NCBI GenBank assembly: GCA_013398275.1
Contig: VZSE01006234.1
Span: 1,648,932-1,712,931, forward strand
DNA length: 64,000 nt
Direction of reading: 5' to 3'
From: Promerops cafer
Taxonomy: Eukaryota > Chordata > Aves > Passeriformes > Nectariniidae
Positions 53,001 through 62,066 of the stretch are shown here, in pieces. The notes beneath the pieces are model-generated. The model did no database searches. It was not told the DNA's origin and worked only from the letters and a program-made list of their open reading frames with translations. The first letter of the stretch is position 1. Every line of letters begins with the position of its first letter. A program made the position numbers and the translations under genes.

Positions 53001-56000
53001 AAAGGAACTCTGGAATCTGATAGTGGTAGCTCCAATGCACAGATTAGCACAGTAGGTCAGACCTCTAGGGAACAGCAGTCAAAGATGGAAAATGCGGGTG
53101 TTAACTTTGTCTCTGGCAGAGAACAGGCTCAAATTCATAACACTGATGGACCAAAAAATGGAAACACTAACTCCTTGAACTTAAGTTCACCAAACCCTAT
53201 GGAGAATAAGGGAATGCCCTTCGAAATGGGCTTGGGGAACCCTTCCAGGAGCACTGACACCCCTTCTCAAAGCACTGGAGAAAGAAAGACTGGGAGTGTT
53301 GGATCTTGGGGTACAGCTAGGGGGTCTTCTGGAACTGACACAGTCTCTGGGCAGAGCAATTCTGGAAACCATGGGAACAATGGAAAGGATAGAGAGGACT
53401 CCTGGAAAGGAGCTTCTGTTCAAAAACCTAATGGGTCAAGAAGTGATTCTTGGGATAACAATAACCGGTCTACGGGTGGTGGGTCTTGGAACTTTGGCCC
53501 TCAGCATGCAAATGAAAGCAAATGGGGTGAAGGGAACAAATTAACATCTGGGGTCTCTCAGGGAGAATGGAAACAGCTGTCTGGGTCTGATGAACTGAAG
53601 ATTGGAGAGTGGAGTGGTCCAAACCAACCAAATTCTAGCACTGGAGCATGGGACAATCAAAAAGGCCACCCTCTTCCTGAAAACCAAGGCAATTCCCAGG
53701 CTCCCTGTTGGGGAAGATCTTCCAGCTCTGCAGGAAGTGAGGTTGGAGGTCAAAGCACTGGAAGCAACCACAAAGCAGGAAGCAGTGACAGTCACAATTC
53801 TGGACGCCGATCATACAGGCCTACGCATCCTGATTGCCAGGCAGTCCTGCAGACTTTGCTGAGCAGAACTGACTTGGACCCCCGAGTGCTTTCAAACACC
53901 GGCTGGGGCCAGACTCAAATTAAGCAAGATACCGTGTGGGATATTGAAGAGATGCCACGGCCCGAGGGAAAGTCTGATAAAGGAACTGAGGGGTGGGAGA
54001 GCTCTGCCACACAGACAAAGAACTCAGGGGGCTGGGGCGATGTACCCAGCCAAAGCAATCAAAACAAGTCTGGATGGGGTGAGCTCTCAACCCCAACGGA
54101 ATGGAAGGACCCCAAAAATACTGGAGGATGGAATGACTATAAGAACTCCAATTCTTCTAATTGGGGAGGAGGAAGGCAAGAAGAAAAATCATCTTCCTCT
54201 TGGAATGACAGCTCTAGTAAGGATCAGGGGTGGGGTGGACGGCAAACTAATCAAGGATGGTCTTCTGGAAAGAACGGTTGGGGAGAGGAAGTTGACCAAA
54301 CAAAAAACAGTAACTGGGAAAGTGCAGGAAACAAGCCAGTGTCTGGTTGGGGTGAAGGTGGGCAAAATGAGATTGGAACTTGGGGTAATGGTGCAAATAC
54401 AAGCTCTGCTTCAAAGGGTGGATGGGACGATTGTAAAAGAACTTCAACATGGAACGAGACGGGTCGACAGCCCAGCTCCTGGAACAAGCAGCAGCAACAG
54501 CACCAGCAGCAACAGCAGGAGTCTTCTGGTTCCTGGGGTCCACCGCCCCAAACTCCAAGTAATGGGCGGCCTCCAAACCCAAACTGGAACAACGGACCAC
54601 AGCCAGCTGCCCCCAAAGAGGAGGAGCCTAGTGGCTGGGAAGAGCCTTCTCCGCAGTCAATCAGTCGGAAAATGGATATTGATGATGGCACTTCAGCATG
54701 GGGAGATCCTAGCAGTTATAACTACAAGAATGTGAATCTGTGGGACAAGAACTCACAAGGAGGACAGGCCCCACGGGAGCAGAGCCTGCCTACTCCAATG
54801 ACTAGCAAATCACAAGCATCAGGTACTAGTCTTGTTCCTTTCTTCAGCAAGCTCCTATATATGACTGTAACCTTAATGCATAGGAGAGATGCTTGTAGCT
54901 GCCAATTCCTGATAGTTTTATTCTATAAAGAAAACTGAATTCTTATTTGAATATTTGGTTCTGTATTTAAAGTGTCTTTAAAATTTGAATCCATTGGCCC
55001 TCTGCTTGTTATGCTTCAGTAACTGTGATCTGAATATTGGTCACCTTGCCAGGGAAAGAAAATGTTTGTTAGCTGACAAATTTGCATATTCAATTTGAGC
55101 TCTGAAGAACAGGTTGAATTACAGAATCAAAAACCTTTAAGACGGAGTCCAGCCATAAACTTAATAAGCCCAGCACTGCTTAGTCCATGACTAAACCGTG
55201 TTCCTCAGTGCAAAATCTGCAGGGCTTTTAAATATCTCCAGGGATGGTGACCCAACCACTTCCCTGGGCAGCCTGTTCCAGTGTTGGACAATCCTTTTGG
55301 TGAAAAGTTTTTCCGAATATCCATTTGAAACCTGCCCTGGTGCAACTTGAGGCTATTTCCTCTTGTCCTATTTGTGTTACTTGGGAAAAGAGACTGCCCT
55401 CAATGTGGCTACAGCCTGCTTTCACATATTTGTAGAGAGCAGTAAGGTCTCCCATGAGCTTTCCTTTCTCGGGACTAAATAGGATTTTTTTATATTTAAT
55501 TAGAGAAATGGGGAAGAAAATCTTTACGTCTTTTTAGTCAGAAACCTTTTGCTCTGAAACATTCAATTAATACTTGAAATTGAGTACGACTGACAGTTAT
55601 TTTTAGTCAAGTTTGGCTTTGCTGTATGATAAAGAATACTTGGAGAAATATTTTCTTCTTTGAAATAAGGACAAGAAAAAGTTACATAGCCTGGAAATGT
55701 ATTGAGAAATTATTGTTATGTAATCTTTTCCTCTGACTCAAAGACACTTTAAAGAATGCTGTCTTGGTTTAATATGTACTGTAAGTATGTCTTTATTTAG
55801 TATATAAAACCCCTAAGTTAGATGCTAGTAATTAGTCACAAAAGTTCACAGCTAGGAGGACAGTATTAGATGTGGGGTTCATGTTTAACCTGGGAGAAGA
55901 GTATTACTCATCACAGCTTTCTTTTCCTTTTCATCCCTGGGGGTCAGTGCCCACTCTAAATTTGTTGTGAATGATTGTCAATTCTGTTGCACCCACACTA

Positions 56001-59000
56001 CTGAGAATCTAAAGTTCTCAACAAGAAGAGGAAAGCAGTAGATTAATGATGTGGTGCTGCACTGCAGTAAACAGTTCATTGTCTAAATGGTCTGTAATGA
56101 AACCTCTTTCTCCTTTGTGCAGTCTGGAGCAAAAGCACTCCACCTGCTCCAGATAATGGTACGTCTGCCTGGGGTGAGCCAAACGAAACCAGTCCCGGGT
56201 GGGGTGAAGTAGATGATACAGGAGCATCGACTACAGGCTGGGGAAATGCACCTTCCAACACCCCGAATGCCATGAAATCTAGTGAGTATAGGCCAGATAC
56301 CAGTTTCTTGCAATTGCCTTGGAGATTTTTTATGTTTGGCCTTTTGACATGGATCACCTGAGGAGGAATTGTTATCTGAGGCCTAAAAGCAGTGTTGAAT
56401 GCTTTTATAGGATTTTGATGGATGAGTATTAAGTGTTTGTAAACGACTGAAACTTTGTCTTTTAAGGTAGTAAAACATTTCCTAACTAAGCAATTAAATG
56501 AGCAGCTCTGATTCTGGAAGTGCTGAAACACAGTAAGGAAATGTGTGTTTTTCTCTGGTTGCCTACTTGTTAGATGGTAAGTTACTTTTTCTGATGGTAT
56601 GAGGAAAAGGCATGCACGGTACTGAGAAATTTCACTGTGGAGGTCATTATATGGTTATCTATGCTTTGATAATGCAATTTGGCTTTCAAGGGATTTTTTA
56701 AATTGTATAATTGAGAAAAATTGTAACTCTTAAGAACTGCACTTTGTAGTAGAACCTAAATGCCTACTGCAGTGTCTTTCATGAATGAGACGTTGAAATA
56801 TTTTGAAAATTTACTTAAAAGTTAAAATTTTGCTATATTGAGAGTTTTTGTGGATATTATTCTTGATGATGTAAGTTGTTTGTATAGTTATTATTTCACT
56901 CTTTTTAAGGAAAAAAAACAAAAAACAAAAGCAATGTTATTGCCAAAGTCAAGTAACATTTGGATGTGAAGTTTCCTGTAGGAACTACTGATGGATACAC
57001 AAGTGTTACTGAACTTGACTTGATGATGCCCACTGTAAAACTGTTTCGAGCCCAGAAGTTGCTTTTGCAACATGTAATTGTTTGAAATGAAGTGCTGTGT
57101 AGATAGTTTGCTATCATTCTCCCTTCCTCCCATCCCAATTAAATAATTTGGCCATTTCTGAAACAAAAAAGCTTTGCTTCCTTAGTGTCATCATTGTGGC
57201 AGGCTTTTGTGGATGAAAGGCTTCCCATGTCTGCCACACAGACTTGGCATTTTGAGGATGCTAAGCTGATTTTAGATGGCTGTCTTCTTTTATCTATAAA
57301 AAGATACCTAAATATGACTGAAATAAGAACTTCTGAAACTGATCTGTTGAAAATTCTGTTGGTTGGTTAATGCTTAATACAGTCTTTTAAGACTATACGT
57401 GGTCACTTGCTTACCATGACTGGTCTGTATGTATGCCATAACCAAAGAACTGCAGCCTACACTTGCTGTTCTGTATGTGAGCTGTCCCCAGCTCTGCAGC
57501 AGTATCTAGGGACAGGCTACAGACTAGCTGTGATCAGAAAACAAAAAAATCAGTTTGGAGCCAAAGGAGGAAGCATGGATCAGTATCCACCTGTTTAAAA
57601 AAGTAGATTTCTGTAGTTTTGCCAGCATTGCATAAGAATTTTCTGGCAGAAATAGGAACAAATTCCGTTTTCTGTAATATCTTTTTTTTTAATCTTGAAA
57701 ATTTCGTTTGTGTTCTATAGCTCTTGGTACCTCCTTACTCAACAAATGCAAAAAATTAGGCCAGTGTCATACAAGTCATCTTTACATGACTGTCCAGAGT
57801 CCTAGAGAGCCGTCAGTGCAGAAAAATAATCTCCAGTCATGTAGTATCGTAGTATATATTTAAGCGCTGTCACCAGAAATAAATAAAAGCTGCAGGGACT
57901 ACCCAGTATAACATTTCCAGATTGTGTTCTTGACTCTACAGTCATCATACTTTAATGTAGCCTTTTCTGTGTAAGTAGCACAATTAAAGGGCCAAGAGCT
58001 CCTTGGTCCTTTTTGCACTTGGACCAGTATATTTCATAAGCAGCCCTCAGTTTTAGTACCCAATTGAACAGACTTTAAAAAGCTGTTTCCTCTGAAGTAT
58101 CTGAGGGTTTATTTATGATGCATTTTAAGGTATCTCTTAAACCACCATAAAATGCTGCTGTACTTATTTTCATTATGGTCAGGGTAGAGATCCCCATGGT
58201 AGACTGATTGCAGTTCCTGACTTTTTATATTCAGTCTTTCTGCTGTGTGTGTAAATGTCTTTATTCCTGTTTTCCACACTCAAGCCCCAGACAATTAAAA
58301 AATCAGTTATTACAAAGGCGATAATGATGATGATGGAAATATTTTTTAAAGTAGATAAATACTAAATAAACAAATATGGGAATAAATTTGCAAAATGAAG
58401 AGTTAGAGCAGGAGGAACAGTTGGATAGCGGACAGGATGAGGACTTGGGCTCCTGATGGCTTGTCAGCAGAGGTTAGAATTCCAAGTTGCATGACGTGCT
58501 AGAGAGTAATAGCAAGGAAAGTAGCCAGCAGGGAAAAGTCTGAACTGATGCAGTGAAGGGGTTGTAGCTTTTTGATGTACTTAATCAACTCTGCTAGTAA
58601 GTCTCATTAGTAACGTTGTTAGGAATAGAATTTGTAGTAGAGGGGGTTTATTTGGTTGTTTGGTTTGGTTTTGGTTTGGTTTTTTGCATTGAACTACTTT
58701 TGGTGTTGTTTGTACCAGAGGACAATGTCAGGTCTTTGCCTTCAGATACTACTTAGTTGTTATTTCTAAAAGTTGTTTCTGTAATTTTGTGGAAGAGTGT
58801 AGGGCAAGGGGAGTATTAAGGTTTTGAAGTGAGAGAGGACATAATTGGTAAACCACCTGAACCAGTCTTCAGCACCCCTGGTTTTTGAGTGTGCTTTGAA
58901 GGCTTTCATTTGCACTCAAAAATAATAGGTTGCCTTTTAAATGCAGCTCTATCTGTATAAGAGGTCTCTATTGCTATTATATCTTTAAAGGTTTGACATT

Positions 59001-62000
59001 TCTTTAAAATAGTTGCAAAACATGACATGTGAACATGCCACCAAATCTCTTGGGTTTTGGGATTCGTGCACAAGTTTTTACAGCTGTTGGAGTGAAGACA
59101 CATTCTTGAATTATTTTTTTCTTAGTTCCTTTGGGATTCTGATGATCTCAGCTAATGTTGCAGTGTCACATCACCAGCTGCATGGTATTGTAGACTGCTT
59201 TTGAGCTTTCTTTTTTTCTTTTTCTAAAGGTTCTAAATCTATGCAAGATGGCTGGGGAGAGAGTGATGGGCCAGTGACAGGAACACGTCATTCCAGCTGG
59301 GAAGAGGAGGAGGAGGGAGGAGTCTGGAACACAGCAGGCTCTCAGGGAAGCAGTTCCTCCCACAACTCAACAAGCTGGGGACAAGGAGGAAAGAAAACAC
59401 AAATGAAGGTAAAGTGCTTGAATGATTCATTACTACTGTGTTGTCTGGAAACAGTCTGACTGATATGTTAGAGCATTATGTAGTTATTTTTTAAGAAGGC
59501 TTTGCAGAGTTACAGAAAGGTGCCTCTTAAACTAGTGTAAAAAATGGGAGGTTTTTGGATTTGCTTTCATGTATTACACCTGTTATGACTAATAAATCTT
59601 GCAATAGGTGTCAAATTCTTTTGGTTTGTAAGCTGCACAGGCATTACTAAATGAAAATAAGTATCCCAAGGCTATTTCTCTTCTCTTGCTGACACATCTT
59701 TCTGTTAGGCTGCTGCTGTTGTTTTTGCATAGCCTGCTGTAGTTTGGATTCCACAGTCCCTTTGGCACATGAACTTCTTATTTCTAACAACTGTTGGATT
59801 TATGTCTGACTTATGTTTGTTGTTGTTGACGTTTGGCCTCAAACAGAAGCAGGAGCTTGGCTGTAGTCCAGAGTAAATTTCTTTGTAAGGTTTGTTTGCA
59901 CTGAAGTTCCTTACTACAGTAACACTTGTTGCTGTATTAATATTAGAAGGACTATGCTGTGTCTGCTTCCATGAAGTAGGTAGGGCAGATTCAAAAGGCA
60001 CGGCAGAGCAGTTTCCTGAGACGTGGAAATACTGTAATGATAGGGTAGGGAGTTTTACAATTCCTGTTTCGCAGAAATTATTCTCAGGGACCTTTTTTTT
60101 CTCACTTTCAAGCTTTTTTATTTTAACCACCAAAACAACTGAAATTTTTTTCACTGTTGAACTGTGTTAGTATTGGTTTTGATGGACTGTGAATTACACT
60201 AAGGCCAGAGAGAGAGACCCTGGTCAGCACAGTGCCTGTGACACCATGCTAAAGGGAAGAAAGGCAAAGAAGAAATCTGCCTCTGTATGCACTGGATTAA
60301 AGAATGTATTAAACTGTAACAGAGGAGAAAATAAACAATGTTCACAAAGCTTTCTGGGTTGCAGAATGAAACTGAAGGTGTGATAAACATCCTACATGAC
60401 AATGTTCAACCAGTTTGGAATACCTAACAGTGATTAATTGTACAAGACACAGTATTTGGTAAATGTTTCCAAACATGTAAATACTTAAGGTAGTTTTTTC
60501 AGGAGATTAATTTCTCTGATACCAGAATTTTCATTTTAAACATGCACATTTCAAGGATAAAGGAGAATTTAAGGAATTAAGAAGTTTCTAAAAATATTTT
60601 TGTCTCTTTTTTTTTCAGTGTGCATTAAAAGGAGGAAATAGTGATTCATGGATGAACCCTTTATCCAAACAGTTTTCAAATATGGGCTTGCTTGTAAGTA
60701 ATTTTCTTTTAAAAGAAAGTCGAACTTTGTGGAAAAGCTGTAAGCAGTAAATAAGTCAAAAGATCAGCTGTTTCACAGTTTTTAATCTGCATCTGCTCTG
60801 CTGGCATGTTCATTATAATACCTGTTGTAGCTGGCTCAGAATGGCTTCTCAGAAAAACCCCACATCTACTTTGATTCCTAAAGTTACTTAATGATAGTTC
60901 CTGCTCTGAGGTTGCAGTTTCTGTGCAAGCAATAGATTTGGGAGGGGGATGTGTGTTTCCTCATTTTGTTTGGTTGGTTTTGGGGCAGGGGGATTTTTGC
61001 TTTTTGGTGTGGGGGTGTTTTTTTGTTGCTTTGTTTCTGGGTTTGGGTTTTTTTAATTTGATTTTCATAACATGCTGTTGAGAGCACTCAAGATAAAGGC
61101 TCCTGCCTGTAGTGTCAGACATCTGTGATAGGTTCAAGGTATTCATTCTGAATCTCAGCCACCTATCAGAATAGGAGATTTACAGCTCTGTGTGTGTCTT
61201 CACTGAATTTACATTTGAAGTACAGCAGGGTCTTTTTAGAAAAAAAATGGGCTCATTATGAATCCATAAGTAAAGATTGTTTGGTAAAGTGAATAAATAA
61301 ATATATATCACATTGAGAAGACGACGGAGCTGTAGGGAAGTATTTCAAAAATAACTATATATAGTTTTTTTAGGAAGTTCTGACAAGCTAATTTTAAAAT
61401 ATTTTGCAGAATGTTGTGCTAGTTGTCATCCTGTGAAGCAGGAATACTATGTAATGCTGGCTAGCAGAAGATAACAATACAGAGTTTGTGTGAGAAGTCC
61501 AGGGCTGCACAAGCTGACACTGACATGCTTAGGATTAGTTTGCAGTGTCTTTTGGCTCCCAAGCTCTAATTCAGTTTGCTAGACAGTAGATGCTTCTGAA
61601 AGGTATGGGAACACGGTGTTCCATACTGCCAACTGAAGAATCCCGTGGCAGCACATTTCAAGATTTGATGGCATGACAGGTCATGAGGATGAGCTATCAT
61701 TTTTGCTACTCTTTTCAGTGTTCAGTGTCACTCAGCCACTGGAACATGAGGGCAGAGGTTCATTTATGGAGCGGCTCTGTGTCCGTCTTTCGCCGTCGCT
61801 GCATTCATGTCTGGTGTCATAGGGGTAAACTTGCCACACACAGCATTAGGGGGTTGGGGCAAGGTTTGTCCAGGGTGATATCAGAAACCCTTGTGTTCAG
61901 TTTTAGTTTAAAGTAAAACTTTCATTAGCACAAGCATGTTCTCCCTGCATTCCACCTTTCTGAAATATTTCCCAGCATTGAATAGAAGTCAGAACTGAAT

Positions 62001-62066
62001 TGTTCTTTTTTTCCCCCCAGAGTCAAACCGACGACATTCCAGGCAGTAAGATGGACTTGTCTGTAG
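14017..62066 (+). CDS. TNRC6B: TNRC6B (GW182 family) N-terminal coding region, nine exons, 3' incomplete
   Basis: The spliced product is a trinucleotide-repeat-containing 6B protein, the cytoplasmic P-body scaffold that binds Argonaute through Gly-Trp repeats and recruits PABPC, CCR4-NOT and PAN2-PAN3 to repress miRNA targets. Join: 14017-14021, 43517-43604, 47411-47432, 48907-49251, 52495-54822, 56123-56281, 59230-59408, 60619-60693, 62021-62066. This totals 3,247 nt (1,082 codons + 1 nt) with matching phases throughout. From memory of the human paralogues it matches TNRC6B and not 6A or 6C, for example [44 protein letters not shown]-like and GESDGPVTG segments. Human TNRC6B is about 1,830 aa, so roughly 60% is here. 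The Q-rich, PAM2, RRM and C-terminal silencing regions are missing because the window ends, not because the gene is broken. Confidence 0.96.
17698..17838. repeat. G/T-rich low-complexity tract
   Basis: GGGGGGTTTTGTG, GGTTGGTTGGGGTTTTG, GGTGGGTTTGGG and GGGGTTTTTGGGGTTTTTT occur close together. The G tracts could form G-quadruplexes on the + strand. No gene is involved. Confidence 0.75.
22380..22485 (+). mobile_element. Probable MIR-type SINE fragment
   Basis: AGAGGCCACACAGAAAGTCA followed by GAGGCAGAGCCAGACTTGAA and CCCTGGC resembles the 3' half of MIR-family SINEs (…CACACAGCAAGTxAGTGGCAGAGCC…GAACCC). MIRs are old and shared across amniotes. Only a core piece remains. Confidence 0.55.
23312..23394. 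repeat. Tandem duplication, 49-bp period
   Basis: TTTTTTCACCTGGGGTACCT followed by TCATCAATCTTGTT (34 bp) occurs at 23312-23345 and again, identical, at 23361-23394. The perfect identity suggests a recent duplication within intron 1. Confidence 0.93.
23829..23905 (+). mobile_element. Avian endogenous retrovirus LTR fragment (5' end)
   Basis: Begins TGTCGTGGTTTAACCCCAGC then CAGCAACGAAGCGCCGCACA and ACCGCTCGCTC, the 5' end I associate with a common avian ERV LTR. The similarity fades after about 75 bases, and no internal retroviral genes or second LTR are visible. It is a decayed, non-coding fragment. Confidence 0.65.
32593..32615. repeat. Poly-G run of 23
   Basis: An uninterrupted run of 23 G in intron 1. 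It can form a G-quadruplex and is hard to sequence, so its exact length may be unreliable. Confidence 0.9.
34685..35672 (+). mobile_element. CR1 LINE remnant, about 1 kb, end of ORF2 and 3' region
   Basis: The longest mobile remnant in the window. It reads through CR1 landmarks in order: a TTCAACATCTGTATTAATGA (IFINDL-type) segment, CAGCACCTTTGCAGGTGATA (FADDT-type), GGCTGGAGAAAAGGGCCTGA, ATTCAGCC-like GTTCAGCCTTAGAAG, GAGGATATTGAGAGCCAGAC and a terminal CCTTCAGTCAGAATTATTTG. There are many stops and indels, so it is inactive. Confidence 0.88.
39879..39921. repeat. Tandem duplication, 24-bp period
   Basis: GACTTTATCTCTGCCTATC is repeated identically at 39879-39897 and 39903-39921 in intron 1. 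Confidence 0.9.
43517..43604 (+). CDS. TNRC6B: TNRC6B exon 2, charged Lys/Glu-rich N-terminal segment
   Basis: The acceptor is TTTTGGCAG and the donor is AAG|GTGGGT. The exon enters in phase 2 and leaves in phase 0. It encodes residues 2-31, an acidic then strongly basic run (EKEQEREEQLMEDKKRKK followed by EDKKKKDSAQK). This charged N-terminal segment is shared by TNRC6A and TNRC6B. It is probably helical or a basic localisation signal, but its exact role is uncertain. The nearest exon is 29.5 kb upstream, and a CR1 LINE piece lies about 0.7 kb downstream. Confidence 0.95.
44285..44725 (+). mobile_element. CR1 LINE remnant, 3' region
   Basis: AAGATGATTAAGAGACTGGA, GAATTATGACTGTTCCTCCT, GGAAGGGAGTAAAAAGATGG, GGCAACCCCTGGAACAGGTT and CCCAGAGGGGTTGTGGTGCC follow CR1 3' order. 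An internal segment after AAGACTCC is replaced by a poly-T run. It lies in intron 2, sense to TNRC6B. Confidence 0.88.
47217..47243. repeat. TG/TA simple repeat
   Basis: GTGTGTATATATATGTGTGT followed by ATATATA, about 170 bp upstream of the microexon acceptor. Confidence 0.85.
47411..47432 (+). CDS. TNRC6B: TNRC6B exon 3, 22-nt microexon
   Basis: The acceptor TTAATTTGCAG and donor G|GTAAGA flank only 22 nt, encoding VTDQKTK plus the first base of the next codon. It enters in phase 0 and leaves in phase 1. The match to the human VTEQKTK-VPEV run confirms that it is used. Because 22 is not a multiple of three, skipping it would shift the frame into a stop near the start of exon 4. Confidence 0.93.
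47433..48906 (+). other. TNRC6B: TNRC6B intron 3
   Basis: A GT-AG intron of 1.5 kb (GTAAGA … TTTTTCAG). No repeat or other feature recognised. Confidence 0.85.
48907..49251 (+). CDS. TNRC6B: TNRC6B exon 4, Pro-rich conserved N-terminal module
   Basis: The acceptor is TTTTTCAG at 48899-48906. The exon enters in phase 1 and leaves in phase 1, and encodes residues 39-153. It holds the vertebrate TNRC6 signature [20 protein letters not shown] followed by a Pro/Gly-rich linker (KRGQPPPPSCMLLGGGAG). Against the human protein as I remember it, this linker has a few substitutions and one extra Pro (QPVTG versus QVTG). The exon is GC-rich compared with its AT-rich introns. It ends in ACA G, and the next bases are GCAAGT, so the donor is of the rare GC type. 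No GT donor nearby keeps the frame. Confidence 0.94.
49252..52494 (+). other. TNRC6B: TNRC6B intron 4, GC-AG type
   Basis: The donor is G|GCAAGT, the standard sequence of the minor GC-AG class spliced by the U2 machinery; the acceptor is TTTTCTTTTAG. It is 3.2 kb. The last 130 bases are open in the frame of exon 5, with in-frame ATGs at 52365 and 52389. No repeat recognised. Confidence 0.85.
52495..54822 (+). CDS. TNRC6B: TNRC6B exon 5, giant GW-repeat Argonaute-binding exon
   Basis: This 2,328-nt exon encodes residues 154-929, the N-terminal GW/WG-rich, low-complexity Argonaute-binding domain. The acceptor is TTTTCTTTTAG and the donor CAG|GTACTA. Visible landmarks: [18 protein letters not shown] early, RTDLDPRVLSNTGWGQ at about 611-626 (the family-wide motif around the first AGO-hook Trp), a dense run of GW/WG/SW pairs at about 640-815, a Q4HQ5 tract at 819-828, and GWEEPSPQSI followed by DIDDGTSAWGDP around 867-893. 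Tryptophans in such pairs dock into pockets on the AGO PIWI lobe. The open frame runs past both splice sites (52365-54938), but homology to TNRC6B stops at the splice sites. Confidence 0.97.
54489..54518 (+). repeat. TNRC6B: CAG/CAA tract in exon 5 (Q4HQ5)
   Basis: Ten codons, CAG CAG CAA CAG CAC CAG CAG CAA CAG CAG, within the GW region. It is the kind of trinucleotide run that gave the gene its name. The CAA and CAC interruptions should limit slippage. The human protein, as remembered, has a shorter Q run followed by a Pro/Gln-rich run here, so this is a fast-evolving linker. Confidence 0.9.
54823..56122 (+). other. TNRC6B: TNRC6B intron 5
   Basis: A GT-AG intron of 1.3 kb (GTACTA … TTTGTGCAG). 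The exon 5 frame stays open until TGA at 54936-54938. It contains a minus-strand CR1 piece at about 55110-55480. Confidence 0.85.
55110..55480 (-). mobile_element. CR1 LINE 3' fragment, antisense
   Basis: Reads as the reverse complement of a CR1 3' end: ACAGAATCAAAAACCTTTAA, CTCCAGGGATGGTGACCCAA, CCACTTCCCTGGGCAGCCTG, GTGCAACTTGAGGCTATTTC and GAGCAGTAAGGTCTCCCATG. It lies in intron 5 of TNRC6B. Confidence 0.92.
56123..56281 (+). CDS. TNRC6B: TNRC6B exon 6, in-frame cassette exon with GW repeats
   Basis: The acceptor is CTTTGTGCAG and the donor A|GTGAGT. It is 159 nt, phase 1 to phase 1, and encodes about 53 residues (VWSKSTPPAPDNGTSAWGEP, then GWGEVDDTGASTTGWGNAP). It adds four W-containing motifs to the Argonaute-binding region. 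From memory, human TNRC6B isoforms differ by inclusion of this segment. Here both inclusion (…QAS V WSK…) and skipping (…QAS G SKSMQDGW…) keep the frame, so an alternative cassette is likely. Confidence 0.93.
56282..59229 (+). other. TNRC6B: TNRC6B intron 6
   Basis: A GT-AG intron of 2.9 kb (GTGAGT … TTCTAAAG). It holds a GT-rich low-complexity run near 58643-58690 and short GAT repeats near 58320. No coding signal seen. Confidence 0.85.
59230..59408 (+). CDS. TNRC6B: TNRC6B exon 7
   Basis: The acceptor is TTTTCTAAAG and the donor AAG|GTAAAG. It enters in phase 1, leaves in phase 0, and encodes residues 983-1042: SKSMQDGWGESDGPVTGTRH, an acidic WEEEEEGGVWN stretch, and SSHNSTSWGQGGKKTQMK. 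The segment is characteristic of TNRC6B. The KKTQMK end has one residue more than the human KKQMK as I recall it. Both GW/SW motifs fit the end of the Argonaute-binding region. Confidence 0.94.
59409..60618 (+). other. TNRC6B: TNRC6B intron 7
   Basis: A GT-AG intron of 1.2 kb (GTAAAG … TTTTTTTCAG). Nothing else recognised. Confidence 0.85.
60619..60693 (+). CDS. TNRC6B: TNRC6B exon 8, start of UBA-like region
   Basis: The acceptor is TTTTTTTTTCAG and the donor CTT|GTAAGT. It is 75 nt, phase 0 to phase 0, with 25 codons: CALKGGNSDSWMNPLSKQFS then NMGLL. In TNRC6 proteins this position begins the UBA-like domain (compare KQLTDMGF in TNRC6C). Skipping this exon would keep the reading frame. Confidence 0.94.
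60694..62020 (+). other. TNRC6B: TNRC6B intron 8
   Basis: A GT-AG intron of 1.3 kb (GTAAGT … CCCCCCAG). It holds a G/T-rich run (about 60940-61060) with several G tracts that could form a G-quadruplex. Confidence 0.85.
62021..62066 (+). CDS. TNRC6B: TNRC6B exon 9 (last exon in window)
   Basis: The acceptor is TTTTTTTCCCCCCAG and the donor GTAG|GTGCGT. It is 46 nt, phase 0 to phase 1, encoding SQTDDIPGSKMDLSV plus the first base of a Gly codon. It continues the shortened UBA-like region (human SQTEDNPSSKMDLSVG). The next exon, expected to begin with an SLSDKKFDVDKR-like sequence, is not found before position 64000, so the gene runs off the window. Confidence 0.93.

Noticed and set aside
53944..54735. 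263-aa open frame in another frame of exon 5
   Set aside because: A shadow of the TNRC6B coding exon caused by its biased GW/Ser/Asn codons; the frame encoding GW repeats is the real one.
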